Below are positions 17,803 through 25,382 of a stretch of 64,000 nt of DNA, one piece after another. This DNA comes from Actinokineospora diospyrosa (GTDB lineage Bacteria > Actinomycetota > Actinomycetes > Mycobacteriales > Pseudonocardiaceae). The notes under the pieces were generated by a model. That model saw only the letters and a list, made by a program, of their open reading frames with translations, was not told where the DNA came from and did no database searches. The position numbers were made by a program, and so were the translations under genes. Numbering within the stretch: position 1 is the stretch's first letter; each line of letters starts with the position of its first letter. The stretch covers positions 224,194 to 288,193 of the forward strand of contig NZ_JAMTCO010000010.1 of assembly GCF_024171925.1 (NCBI RefSeq), read 5' to 3'.

Positions 17803-19631
17803 GCACCGTTTCGGACGAGCAGTGGCGCGGAGTAGCAGCCGAGGACACCGAGGAGCTCGACCGCCAGGTCGGTCTCAAGCTCAAGCGCCGGTCCCGGGCC
17901 CTGCTCGGCACGCTGCTGCGCCCGCACCTGCGCTGGGCGGTCATCGGCCTCGTCCTGGTCTTCCTGGAGAACGCCGCGCGCCTGGCCGGACCGCTGCTGA
18001 TCGCCGTCGTGATCGACACCGGGATCCCGAACGCGATCCGCGGCGACACGACCGTGATGGCGTGGTGCGTGGTCGCCTACGCGTTCTGCAGCGTCGCCTC
18101 GGCCGGGTTGTGGGCGACGTTCCTCAACATCTCCGGGCGCATCGGGCAGGACCTCGTGCTCGACCTGCGACAACGGATGTTCCGGCACTCGCAGCGGTTG
18201 TCGTTGTCCTTCCACGAGCACTACACCTCCGGCAAGGTGATCTCCCGCCAGACCAGCGACATCGACTCGTTCACCGACCTGCTCGAGGTCGGCATCGACG
18301 ACCTGCTGACCTCGGTCCTGTCCATTGTGGGCATCACAATCCTGTTGCTGACGCTCGACTTGGACCTCGCCGCGCTCACACTTGCCACCGCGCTACCGCT
18401 GTTCTTCGTGACCCGCTGGTTCCTGCGCCGCTCGAACCAGGCCTACCGCGGCGTCAGCGGCCGAACCGCGACGGTGATCGTGCACTACGTCGAGACGATG
18501 AACGGCATGCGCGCGGTGCAGGCGTACCGCCGCGAGGACCGCAACCGGTCCATCATGGACGGCCTGAACACGAGACTGCGTTCAGCCGCCCGCGATTCGC
18601 TCGACGTCGTCGCCACCTTCACCATGTCGGTGCGGATGGTCGGCAACCTGTCACTAGCGGTCGTGCTGGCTTTCGGCGCGTTCCGGGTCGCTGACGGGAC
18701 GCTGGAACTGGGCGTGTTGACCGCGTTCACCCTGTACCTGCGCCGGTTCTACGAACCCCTCGACGACATCGCGATGTTCGCCAACTCGTACTCGTCGGCG
18801 ATCGCCGCACTGGAGAAGATCTCCGGGCTGCTAGAAGAAGAACCAGACGTCCGCGAACCGAAGCAGCCCAAGCCGTTGCCCCCACACCGTGGCGGGCTAC
18901 CGATCGAGTTCACCGGGACCGAGTTCCGGTACCGACCGGACACACCAATCGTGCTGACGTCCCTGGACCTCACAATCCCAGCCGGTCAAACGGTCGCTCT
19001 GGTCGGCCCGACGGGCGCTGGCAAGTCGACAATCGCCAAGCTGGTAGCCCGCTTCTACGACCCAACCGGCGGCACCGTCCAACTCGCGGGCGTCGACATC
19101 CGCGATGTGTCCGATGTGGAGCTACGCGGATCGGTGGTCATGGTGACCCAGGAGAACTTCCTGTTCTCCGGCTCGGTCGCGGACAACATCCTGCTCGGCA
19201 AACCGGACGCGACCCGCACCGAGGTCGAGTCAGCCGCCCGCGCCGTGGGCGCACACGACTTCATCACCGCCCTCCCCCAGGGCTACGACACCGACGTCCG
19301 CAAACGCGGCGGCAGACTGTCCGCGGGCCAGCGCCAGGTGATCGCCTTCGCCCGCGCCTTCCTCGCCAACCCCGCCGTCCTGGTCCTCGACGAGGCAACC
19401 TCAAGCCTCGACCTCCCCACCGAACGCGTGGTGCAACGGGCCCTGGAGTCAGTCCTAGCCGACCGAACCGCCCTGATCATCGCCCACCGCCTATCCACCG
19501 TACTAATCGCCGACCGAGTCCTAGTGGTCACCAACGGCCAAATAACCGAAGACGGCCACCCCCAAGACCTGATCACCGGCGAAGGCCACTTCGCCGCACT
19601 ACACACCGCCTGGCGCGACTCCCTGGCCTAG
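17799..19631 (+). CDS. ABC exporter half-transporter with canonical Walker B
   Basis: The 610-residue partner of the preceding gene. It has an N-terminal cytosolic helix, six membrane segments and an NBD with Walker [11 protein letters not shown]-loop [10 protein letters not shown], Walker [13 protein letters not shown] and switch IIAHRLST. Its signature is RLSAGQRQ rather than LSGGQ, the mirror image of the partner's changes, as expected for a heterodimer with one active and one degenerate site. The start is GTG 17799 inside the partner's stop (GTGA). It is followed by the repeat-rich convergent spacer. Confidence 0.9.
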   Translation: MSTVSDEQWRGVAAEDTEELDRQVGLKLKRRSRALLGTLLRPHLRWAVIGLVLVFLENAARLAGPLLIAVVIDTGIPNAIRGDTTVMAWCVVAYAFCSVASAGLWATFLNISGRIGQDLVLDLRQRMFRHSQRLSLSFHEHYTSGKVISRQTSDIDSFTDLLEVGIDDLLTSVLSIVGITILLLTLDLDLAALTLATALPLFFVTRWFLRRSNQAYRGVSGRTATVIVHYVETMNGMRAVQAYRREDRNRSIMDGLNTRLRSAARDSLDVVATFTMSVRMVGNLSLAVVLAFGAFRVADGTLELGVLTAFTLYLRRFYEPLDDIAMFANSYSSAIAALEKISGLLEEEPDVREPKQPKPLPPHRGGLPIEFTGTEFRYRPDTPIVLTSLDLTIPAGQTVALVGPTGAGKSTIAKLVARFYDPTGGTVQLAGVDIRDVSDVELRGSVVMVTQENFLFSGSVADNILLGKPDATRTEVESAARAVGAHDFITALPQGYDTDVRKRGGRLSAGQRQVIAFARAFLANPAVLVLDEATSSLDLPTERVVQRALESVLADRTALIIAHRLSTVLIADRVLVVTNGQITEDGHPQDLITGEGHFAALHTAWRDSLA

Positions 19632-19725
19632 CACTGCCCTTCTCGCGCAAGATCATCTGCCACAATAGCCCCCGATATACAGCCTATCGATGAAGCCCGA
19701 CAGAACCGGGTCAGCGACCAGGGCC

Positions 19726-19753
19726 TGTGGACAACAGAACACGTTGTGGACAA
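19726..19753 (-). promoter_or_regulatory. Two DnaA-box-like 9-mers
   Basis: TGTGGACAA occurs at 19726-19734 and again at 19745-19753, 19 bases apart in the same orientation. The complement TTGTCCACA is the Streptomyces DnaA-box consensus. They sit in the convergent spacer just before the repeat element. Binding by DnaA is inference; no AT-rich unwinding region is seen, so an origin is unlikely. Confidence 0.5.
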
Positions 19754-19772
19754 CCACCCGCCAGCCCAGCCC

Positions 19773-19932
19773 CCGGACACTCGGACTCGGCGGTGCCATC
19801 CCGCCCCCGTCAGGTCCGCCCCAACCCACCTGATCAGCACCTGGACAGTCGGACTTGGCGGTGCCATCTCAGCCCGCTCTCGGCTGTCCTGCCAACCCAG
19901 CGCCTGGACAGTCGGACTCGCTGGTGCCAACT
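19773..19932 (+). repeat. Minisatellite flanking hairpin repeat, copy 1
   Basis: Three degenerate units of about 60-68 bases each contain a core of the form GGACAGTCGGACT followed by GGTGCCA. The same units, inverted, lie next to the second hairpin copy at 56.1 kb. No coding sequence is credible here. Confidence 0.75.
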
Positions 19933-20076
19933 GCTCGATGGGGTGGACCTGTTTTGCGTGGGGGGACGGCACCCGTAGCGTCGTTCAGCGGCAGGGCCTG
20001 CTTTTGGGCCCCTGCTTTGCGGTTCTGCCACGGGTGTCGTAGGGGCCCCGCACAAAACAGGTCCACCCCATCGAGC
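19933..20076. repeat. 144-bp dispersed hairpin element, copy 1
   Basis: Terminal inverted repeats of 26 bases begin with GCTCGATGGGGTGGACC and match with one mismatch. Inside them are further paired segments (GGCACCCGT with ACGGGTGTC, and GCAGGG.CC with GGCCCCTGC), so the whole element can fold into a branched hairpin. An almost identical, inverted copy is at 55951-56093. No transposase, target duplication or open frame was seen. After it, 20077-20210 holds two small hairpins built on GCCGCCAGGC. Both copies lie between convergent genes. Confidence 0.85.
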
Positions 20077-20210
20077 TTTTCCGCATTGTCGCGGATCGGG
20101 CCCGAGGTTGCCGCCAGGCAACGAGGCGTCCGATCCGGGGTCGCCGAGCTCGCCGCCAGGCGACGAGGCCGACCCTCGCACGTCGCCAAGACGTAGGCGA
20201 CCTGCCCCAC

Positions 20211-20798
20211 TCACCCGAACACAATGAACGGCAACGTCAACCACCCCAACGCGATCCCCCCGGCAACCCCCACCGCGACCCACCGCCAAGTAGGCACCTT
20301 CCGCGCCAACCACACCGACGGCAACAACCCCGCACTAACCACCAGGTTCGACGCAACAGCCAACAGCGGCGTCGTGTCGTACAACGTCACCGCCAACGTG
20401 ATGATCGCGAACAGCACCAGCGCCCCCGTGAAGCCCGCGACCAGCAGCCCGACCCCCCACGGCGTCGGCTCCTGCACGATCTCCTCCGCGACCGGGACTT
20501 CAACGACCTCGGGTGGTTGCACGATCGACACCTCTCCGGACAAGGGATCCACGTAGCTGACTGGCGTACCCATGATCGCCGCGACGCGTTCGGCGAGTTG
20601 CTGACCGCGCCGGGTCACCAGCGCCGACGCCGGGTCGGCCGGGTCGCCGCCGCGCACGGCCGAGGCGACCTTGGCCCACTCGTGCAGCGCGGTCGACAGG
20701 TCGGCGCCGATGGCGAGGGTGTGCGGGTCGACCTCGCGCTCACCGGTCCCGTCGTCGCCGATGAGGATGGCGCGGTCATCCTTGGCGCGCAGTTCCAC
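20211..20798 (-). CDS. DUF2537 family membrane protein
   Basis: A 195-residue protein. The cytosolic N-terminal half (about 1-110) has REVDPHTLAIGADL and a LHEWAKVA helix. The C-terminal half has three hydrophobic segments ending in LGWLTLPFIVFG. The pattern matches the actinobacterial DUF2537 family, which in M. tuberculosis (Rv0882) also sits beside the SpoU methylase and sepH. The start is GTG 20798 after AAAGGGG, overlapping the end of the methylase gene by 23 bases, so the two are translationally linked. Function unknown. Confidence 0.8.
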   Translation of the reverse strand: MELRAKDDRAILIGDDGTGEREVDPHTLAIGADLSTALHEWAKVASAVRGGDPADPASALVTRRGQQLAERVAAIMGTPVSYVDPLSGEVSIVQPPEVVEVPVAEEIVQEPTPWGVGLLVAGFTGALVLFAIITLAVTLYDTTPLLAVASNLVVSAGLLPSVWLARKVPTWRWVAVGVAGGIALGWLTLPFIVFG

Positions 20799-21606
20799 CG
20801 GTTCCCCTTTCTGCGAGCGCGTAGAAGGCGACCGCGGCGGCGGTGGCCACGTTGAGCGAGTCGACCTCGCGCGACATCGGGATGCGCACCGCGGCGTCGG
20901 CGGCGGCGATGGCCTCTTCGGTGAGCCCCGGCCCTTCCGAGCCCAGCAGCACCGCCACCCGTTCGTCGGCGCGCACGGCCTCGGACAGCGGTACCGCACC
21001 GGCCGCCGGGGTGAGCGCGAGCACCCGGAACCCGCTGTCGCGCAACCACTTCAGCCCGTCCGGCCACGGCTCGACCTCGGCGAAGGGCACCGAGAGCACG
21101 TGCCCCATGGACACCCGGACGCTGCGCCGGTAGAGCGGATCGCTGCAGCCGGGGGCGAGGAGGACGCCGTCAACCCCCAGCGCGGCGGCGTTGCGGAACA
21201 GGGCGCCCAGGTTCTCGTGGTCGCCGACACCTTCCAATACCGCCAGCGTGCGGGCGTTCTCGGCCAGGTGCTCGGGCGAGGGCGCGGGGGCCCGGTCGGC
21301 GGTCGCGAGGATCCCCCGGTTCAGGTGGAACCCGACCGCCTCGGCCATGACTTCGGCGCTGGCCACGTAAGCGGGCACGTCACGACCGGCGAGCTCGCCC
21401 TGGAGTTCCTCCACGCGTCGACGAACACCGAGCAGGGCGCGGACCGGGTAGGCGGAGGCGAGCAGCCGCCGCACGACGACGACACCCTCGGCGATGACCA
21501 GGCCGCGGCCGCCCGGGCGGTCCGGGCGGCGGTCGGCGGTCGACAGGTCGCGGAAGTCGTCCAGCCGTGGGTCCGCCGGGTCGTTCACCTCGATCACCTG
21601 CGCCAC
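20776..21606 (-). CDS. SpoU-family RNA 2'-O-methyltransferase
   Basis: A 276-residue SPOUT-class enzyme using SAM to methylate a ribose of tRNA or rRNA. The three family motifs are present: motif 1 around HENLGALFRNAAALG, motif 2 VAVLLGSEGPGL, and motif 3 IPMSREVDSLNVATAAAV. The N-terminal part with RLDDFRDL and an EGVVVVRRLL segment resembles the L30e-like substrate-binding domain. The start is GTG 21606 (VAQVIEVND), where the family homology begins. It is first in a two-gene operon with the DUF2537 protein. The exact RNA target is unknown. Confidence 0.88.
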   Translation of the reverse strand: MAQVIEVNDPADPRLDDFRDLSTADRRPDRPGGRGLVIAEGVVVVRRLLASAYPVRALLGVRRRVEELQGELAGRDVPAYVASAEVMAEAVGFHLNRGILATADRAPAPSPEHLAENARTLAVLEGVGDHENLGALFRNAAALGVDGVLLAPGCSDPLYRRSVRVSMGHVLSVPFAEVEPWPDGLKWLRDSGFRVLALTPAAGAVPLSEAVRADERVAVLLGSEGPGLTEEAIAAADAAVRIPMSREVDSLNVATAAAVAFYALAERGTGGTARQG

Positions 21607-21783
21607 GGGGGCAGTCTCGCACGTCTGCGGCGAACGGGTAGCGCCATGACCCACCGCTCGCTCTGTGTCACGGGGCGATAACGCACTGCACCAGTTTGGG
21701 CGCTAGCCCGACCGGGTTGGCTGTGCGAACGTTGGCCTCCCGCGCGTGTGCCGGACGCCGATCCGGCCAGACGGGAGGGCGGC

Positions 21784-23277
21784 ATGGGGCAAGACGTGAA
21801 AATCGACGCTTTCAGCCGAGAAGACCGGCAACGCTATCGCCAGAAGGTGCGTCGGTGCCTGGACGCGCTCGAGCGCATGCTGGCCGAGGGCGGCTTTGCC
21901 GACGAGCACCCGAGAATGGGCCTGGAGATCGAACTCAACCTGGTCGACGACGCGCTGGCGCCCGCCATGCTCAACCGCACGGTGCTGGAGAAGATCAACG
22001 ACCCGTGCTACACGACCGAACTCGGCCAGCACAACCTGGAGCTCAACGTGCGGCCCCGGCCGCTGCGCGATGAGGAGTCCATCGAGCTGGAGCACGAACT
22101 GCGCCACTCGCTCGCCGACGCGGGCCTCAAGGCGCAGGACGCGGGCGCGACGCTGGTGATGATCGGGTCGCTGCCGACGCTGCGCAGTGAGCACTTCGAC
22201 ATCCGCTGGCTGACGCAGAACCCGCGCTACCGCAAGCTGAACGACCAGATCTTCGCCATCCGCGGCGAGGAGATGCTGCTGCACATGGAAGGCATCCCGC
22301 TGCCCGGCCAGCGCGCGGAACGGTTGCGCTGCCTGCAGAACTCGATCCTGGCCGAGTCGGCGTGCACGTCCGCGCAGCTGCACTTGCAAGTGCCGCCGGA
22401 GAAGTTCGCGGCGAACTGGAACGCCGCGCAAGCCCTGGCTGGCGTGCAGGTCGCGATCGCGGCGAACTCGCCGTTCCTGCTGCGCAAGGCGTTGTGGCAC
22501 GAGACCCGGATCCCGCTGTTCCTGCAGGCGACCGACACCCGCCCGCAGGAGCTGAAGAACCAGGGCGTGCGACCGAGGGTGTGGTTCGGCGAGCGGTGGA
22601 TCACCTCGATCTTCGACTTGTTCGAGGAGAACGTGCGCTACTTCCCCGGTCTGCTGCCGGAGGTCGACGACGAGGACCCGTTCGAGGCGCTGGACTCCGG
22701 TCGGGCGCCCCGGCTGGCCGAGCTGCGGCTGCACAACGGGACGATCTGGCGCTGGAACCGCCCGGTGTACGACGTCACCAACGACGTGCCGCACCTGCGG
22801 GTGGAGAACCGGGTGCTGCCAGCGGGTCCGACGGTGGTGGACCTGATCGCGAACGCCGCGTTCTTCTACGGCGCGCAGCGGGCCCTGACGGCCGAGGAAC
22901 GTCCACTATGGACGCGCATGTCGTTCCAGGCCGCGGAGGAGAACTTGCACGCGGGGGCGCGGCACGCCTTCGACGCGCAGTTGTACTGGCCGGGGATCGG
23001 CTGGGTACCGCCGGATGAGTTGGTGCTGCGAGTGTTGCTGCCGATGGCGCACGAGGGCCTGCGCGACTGCGGGGTGTCCGACGAGTCGCGCGAGCGCTAC
23101 CTCGGGGTGATCGAGGCGCGCTGCTTGGCGCGGCGGACCGGGTCGATCTGGCAGCGGGCGGTCGTGTCCGACCTGGAGTCGCGCGGGCTGGACCGGGACG
23201 CGGCGCTGGTGGCGATGCTGCGCCGGTACATCGAGCTGAGCGCGGCGGGTGAGCCGGTTCACACCTGGGAGGTCTGA
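21784..23277 (+). CDS. Glutamate-cysteine ligase family (GCS2) protein
   Basis: A 497-residue member of the carboxylate-amine ligase/GCS2 superfamily. The N-terminal block MGLEIELNLVDD carries the metal-binding glutamates, ELGQHNLELNVRP resembles the substrate-binding strand, and HLRVENRVLPAGP lies in the nucleotide/metal site. The start is ATG 21784 after GGGAGGGCGGC; upstream ATG 21748 is less likely. Actinobacteria make mycothiol and often keep such ligases for other gamma-glutamyl products (ergothioneine EgtA is a relative), so the substrate is uncertain. No obvious operon partner. Confidence 0.75.
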   Translation: MGQDVKIDAFSREDRQRYRQKVRRCLDALERMLAEGGFADEHPRMGLEIELNLVDDALAPAMLNRTVLEKINDPCYTTELGQHNLELNVRPRPLRDEESIELEHELRHSLADAGLKAQDAGATLVMIGSLPTLRSEHFDIRWLTQNPRYRKLNDQIFAIRGEEMLLHMEGIPLPGQRAERLRCLQNSILAESACTSAQLHLQVPPEKFAANWNAAQALAGVQVAIAANSPFLLRKALWHETRIPLFLQATDTRPQELKNQGVRPRVWFGERWITSIFDLFEENVRYFPGLLPEVDDEDPFEALDSGRAPRLAELRLHNGTIWRWNRPVYDVTNDVPHLRVENRVLPAGPTVVDLIANAAFFYGAQRALTAEERPLWTRMSFQAAEENLHAGARHAFDAQLYWPGIGWVPPDELVLRVLLPMAHEGLRDCGVSDESRERYLGVIEARCLARRTGSIWQRAVVSDLESRGLDRDAALVAMLRRYIELSAAGEPVHTWEV

Positions 23278-23325
23278 CCGAGGGGTGGACCCGTCCGACG
23301 CGGTCAGCCAGTTGCCAGTATGTTG

Positions 23326-23337
23326 CAGTTAGAACTG
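23326..23337. promoter_or_regulatory. Palindrome in the superoxide dismutase promoter region
   Basis: CAGTTAGAACTG is a 5-base inverted repeat around AG, 26 bases before the start codon. A second, wider imperfect repeat surrounds it (AGTTGCCAGT on the left, ACTGGCATCAACT on the right). A metal or redox regulator could bind here; none can be named. Confidence 0.4.
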
Positions 23338-23362
23338 ACTGGCATCAACTCAAGGAGAGCGC

Positions 23363-23998
23363 GTGGCTCCGTACGTCTTGCCCGATCTCGACTACGACTA
23401 CGGGCAGCTCGAGCCGGTGATCATCGGCGACATCAACGAACTCCACCACAGCAAGCACCACGCCGCGTACGTCAAGGGCACCAACGACACGCTGGAGAAG
23501 ATCGCGGCGGCCCGCGACGCGGGTGACTTCAGCTCGATCGTCGGCCTGGAGACGACGCTGGCGTTCAACCTCGCCGGGCACACGCTGCACAACCAGTGGT
23601 GGCGCAACCTCAGCCCCGACGGCGGCGACAAGCCGACCGGGGAGCTGGCGGCGGCCATCGACGAGCACTTCGGCTCGTTCGACGGTCTGCGCGCCCAGCT
23701 CAACGCCGTCTCGGGGACCATCCAGGGCTCGGGCTGGGGCGTGCTCGCCTGGGACCCGATCGGGTCGCGGCTGATCACCCAGCAGCTCAAGGACCACCAC
23801 TCGAACCTGTCGATCGCCACCACGCCACTGCTGGTGTTCGACACCTGGGAGCACGCGTACTACTTGCAGTACAAGAACGTGAAGACCGACTACATCGACC
23901 GCCTCTGGAACATCGTCAACTGGGCCGACGTGACGGCCCGCTTCGACGAGGCCCGCGCGGGCGTCAACGGCCTGCGCCCGCCCGCACCCCAGGGCTGA
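23363..23998 (+). CDS. sodA: Superoxide dismutase, Fe/Mn type
   Basis: A 211-residue enzyme that dismutates superoxide. The four metal ligands are recognisable: the histidine in LHHSKHHAAYV, the histidine of LAGHTLHNQWW, and the aspartate and histidine of VFDTWEHAYYLQY. The GSGWGVL and DTWEHAYY blocks are typical of the family. Metal preference cannot be read from sequence. The start is GTG 23363 after CAAGGAGAG. No signal peptide is present. It ends before a strong terminator, so it is monocistronic. Confidence 0.93.
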   Translation: MAPYVLPDLDYDYGQLEPVIIGDINELHHSKHHAAYVKGTNDTLEKIAAARDAGDFSSIVGLETTLAFNLAGHTLHNQWWRNLSPDGGDKPTGELAAAIDEHFGSFDGLRAQLNAVSGTIQGSGWGVLAWDPIGSRLITQQLKDHHSNLSIATTPLLVFDTWEHAYYLQYKNVKTDYIDRLWNIVNWADVTARFDEARAGVNGLRPPAPQG

Positions 23999-24042
23999 GC
24001 ACTTCGGCGGGATGCTCCGACAAGCCTCCTCGCCGAACACAA

Positions 24043-24084
24043 GCGAGACCCCCCGCACCGGACGCTTGGCGCGGGGGGTCTCGC
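24043..24084 (+). terminator. Terminator of superoxide dismutase gene
   Basis: Perfect 14-base arms GCGAGACCCCCCGC and GCGGGGGGTCTCGC around a 14-base loop, 45 bases after the stop. It separates sodA from the iron box and toxin gene. Confidence 0.85.
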
Positions 24085-24128
24085 CGTTCCCGAACTGACT
24101 GCCGCTCCCACCACGAAGCGGACGAGAG

Positions 24129-24147
24129 TTAGGTTAGCCTAACCTCT
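24129..24147 (+). promoter_or_regulatory. Near-perfect DtxR/IdeR iron box
   Basis: TTAGGTTAGCCTAACCTCT matches 17 of 19 positions of the DtxR/IdeR consensus TTAGGTTAGSCTAACCTAA. It lies 45 bases after the sodA terminator and 59 bases before the GTG start of the deaminase gene. DtxR/IdeR with Fe(II) is known to block transcription from such sites, so the toxin/immunity pair should be derepressed in iron starvation. Confidence 0.8.
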
Positions 24148-24206
24148 CCGACCCTGCAAGCCCCGTTCGCGGGAGTTGTCGTAGGTACGGTGTACGACTT
24201 GGGGTT

Positions 24207-24944
24207 GTGGCCCTCGATGACAAGTATCGGCAGCTCAGGGGCGTGACCGAAGGGCTCGCCGAGCTGCGTTCGAAGGTCGAGCAGGTCGTGACCTGGCTCG
24301 ACGAGGCGCGCCGGACCGTGCACCAGGTGCTCTGGGGCACGAACACCTTCACCGCGCCAGCCCTCTCCGTGCTCGCCGCCAACGACTGCCTGCAAAGGTT
24401 GTTGGCAGCGATCAGCGAGGCGGAGGCCTTGCTCGCCGCGGTGCTGGCCCGCGCGGACCCGCCAACACCGGTAACCAGTCCTCGACCAGGTGTCGCCAAT
24501 CGGCACGGCGACCGATACCCGGCAGCCGCGATGCCCTACCAGGACGTCCTGCCGCCACGGGTTCGCCAAGGCCGGCGCAACGCGCCGATCGTCGCCATCC
24601 TGGAGATCGACGGCCAGTCGTTCGGCGAGCTGTCCGCGACCGTGCAGGACGATTGGACAGTGGAGTCGCGGGCCCGGATCCGCGCGCTCGGCCTGGCCAG
24701 GCGGGCCGACCGTGTGGCCAACCACGTCGAGATGAAGGCCGTCGTGGTGATGGTGCGCACTCGCGGCAGGCAGGCGAGAGTGATCATCAACCACGCGCCG
24801 TGCGGCTCCGAGCCGGGTGCGTGGATAGGGTGCCACTCTGTTCTGCCGGACTTCATCCCCGAGGGCAGCAGCCTCACCGTGCTGGGCACCGACGCGCGGG
24901 GCGAACCCTTCTTCCGCACCTACAAGGGCAAGGCAACGCGATGA
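24207..24944 (+). CDS. DddA-like deaminase toxin (SCP1.201-like family)
   Basis: A 245-residue protein. Residues 1-85 form a helical, WXG-like or coiled-coil domain; a Pro-rich linker follows. Residues about 105-245 match the SCP1.201-like nucleic-acid deaminases, the family of DddA. The zinc site is HVE (H173, catalytic E175) with C199 in NHAPC and C209 in GCHSVLP, followed by IPEGSSLTVLG. The cysteine spacing (nine residues) is wider than DddA's CxxC. The start is GTG 24207 after GGGG. Its TGA overlaps the ATG of an Imm1 gene. It probably deaminates cytosine in DNA or RNA of rival cells; the secretion route is unknown. Confidence 0.8.
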   Translation: MALDDKYRQLRGVTEGLAELRSKVEQVVTWLDEARRTVHQVLWGTNTFTAPALSVLAANDCLQRLLAAISEAEALLAAVLARADPPTPVTSPRPGVANRHGDRYPAAAMPYQDVLPPRVRQGRRNAPIVAILEIDGQSFGELSATVQDDWTVESRARIRALGLARRADRVANHVEMKAVVVMVRTRGRQARVIINHAPCGSEPGAWIGCHSVLPDFIPEGSSLTVLGTDARGEPFFRTYKGKATR

Positions 24945-25342
24945 CGGACGATCTCCTGCGGCACGCTTGGCTGCACGTGGACCAACTCCCCGCCCACTTC
25001 GACCTGGTGGCCGCCCTTCGCGAGGTGAAGTTCGACATCCCGAGCGTGTGGGTGATCGCGACGGGGTCCACCGACTTCACCTCGGGTGAGCACGCCGAAC
25101 TGGGGGTCGGCGTGAACGGCGACATCGGTGCCTTGGACTGGATCGCGGGTGAGCAGAGGTTGGTCCCCCTGGTCGGCACGAACGCGGGCTGGAAGACGTA
25201 CTACCTGGCCGGTCTCGACGAAACCCCGGTGCCGCCGCACGCCGAGGTGCCGATTGAGGTCGCATACCAGGCGCTGGCCGAGTTCCTCACCACCCGAGCC
25301 CGCCCCACCTGCATCGAATGGCAGGAAGCCGAGCAGGAATGA
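24941..25342 (+). CDS. Imm1-family immunity protein
   Basis: A 133-residue acidic cytosolic protein that starts inside the stop of the toxin gene (ATGA). The pattern fits Imm1, the immunity family typically paired with SCP1.201-like deaminases: a strand-rich middle (WVIATGSTDFTSGEHAELG) and the C-terminal signature VPIEVAYQALAEFL with RPTCIEWQEA. It should bind and block the toxin. Downstream, an MFS gene converges from the opposite strand; the pair is therefore a two-gene unit. Confidence 0.8.
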   Translation: MTDDLLRHAWLHVDQLPAHFDLVAALREVKFDIPSVWVIATGSTDFTSGEHAELGVGVNGDIGALDWIAGEQRLVPLVGTNAGWKTYYLAGLDETPVPPHAEVPIEVAYQALAEFLTTRARPTCIEWQEAEQE

Positions 25343-25382
25343 CCGGCGTTCTCCCTGTTCTTTGCGACCGACCTGTGCCGGG

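Noticed and set aside
19726..20076. Replication origin because of DnaA-like boxes
   Set aside because: Only two boxes, no AT-rich stretch, and none of the dnaA/dnaN/gyrB genes nearby.
24129..24147. Iron box belonging to superoxide dismutase
   Set aside because: It lies downstream of the sod gene and its strong terminator and points to the toxin gene promoter.
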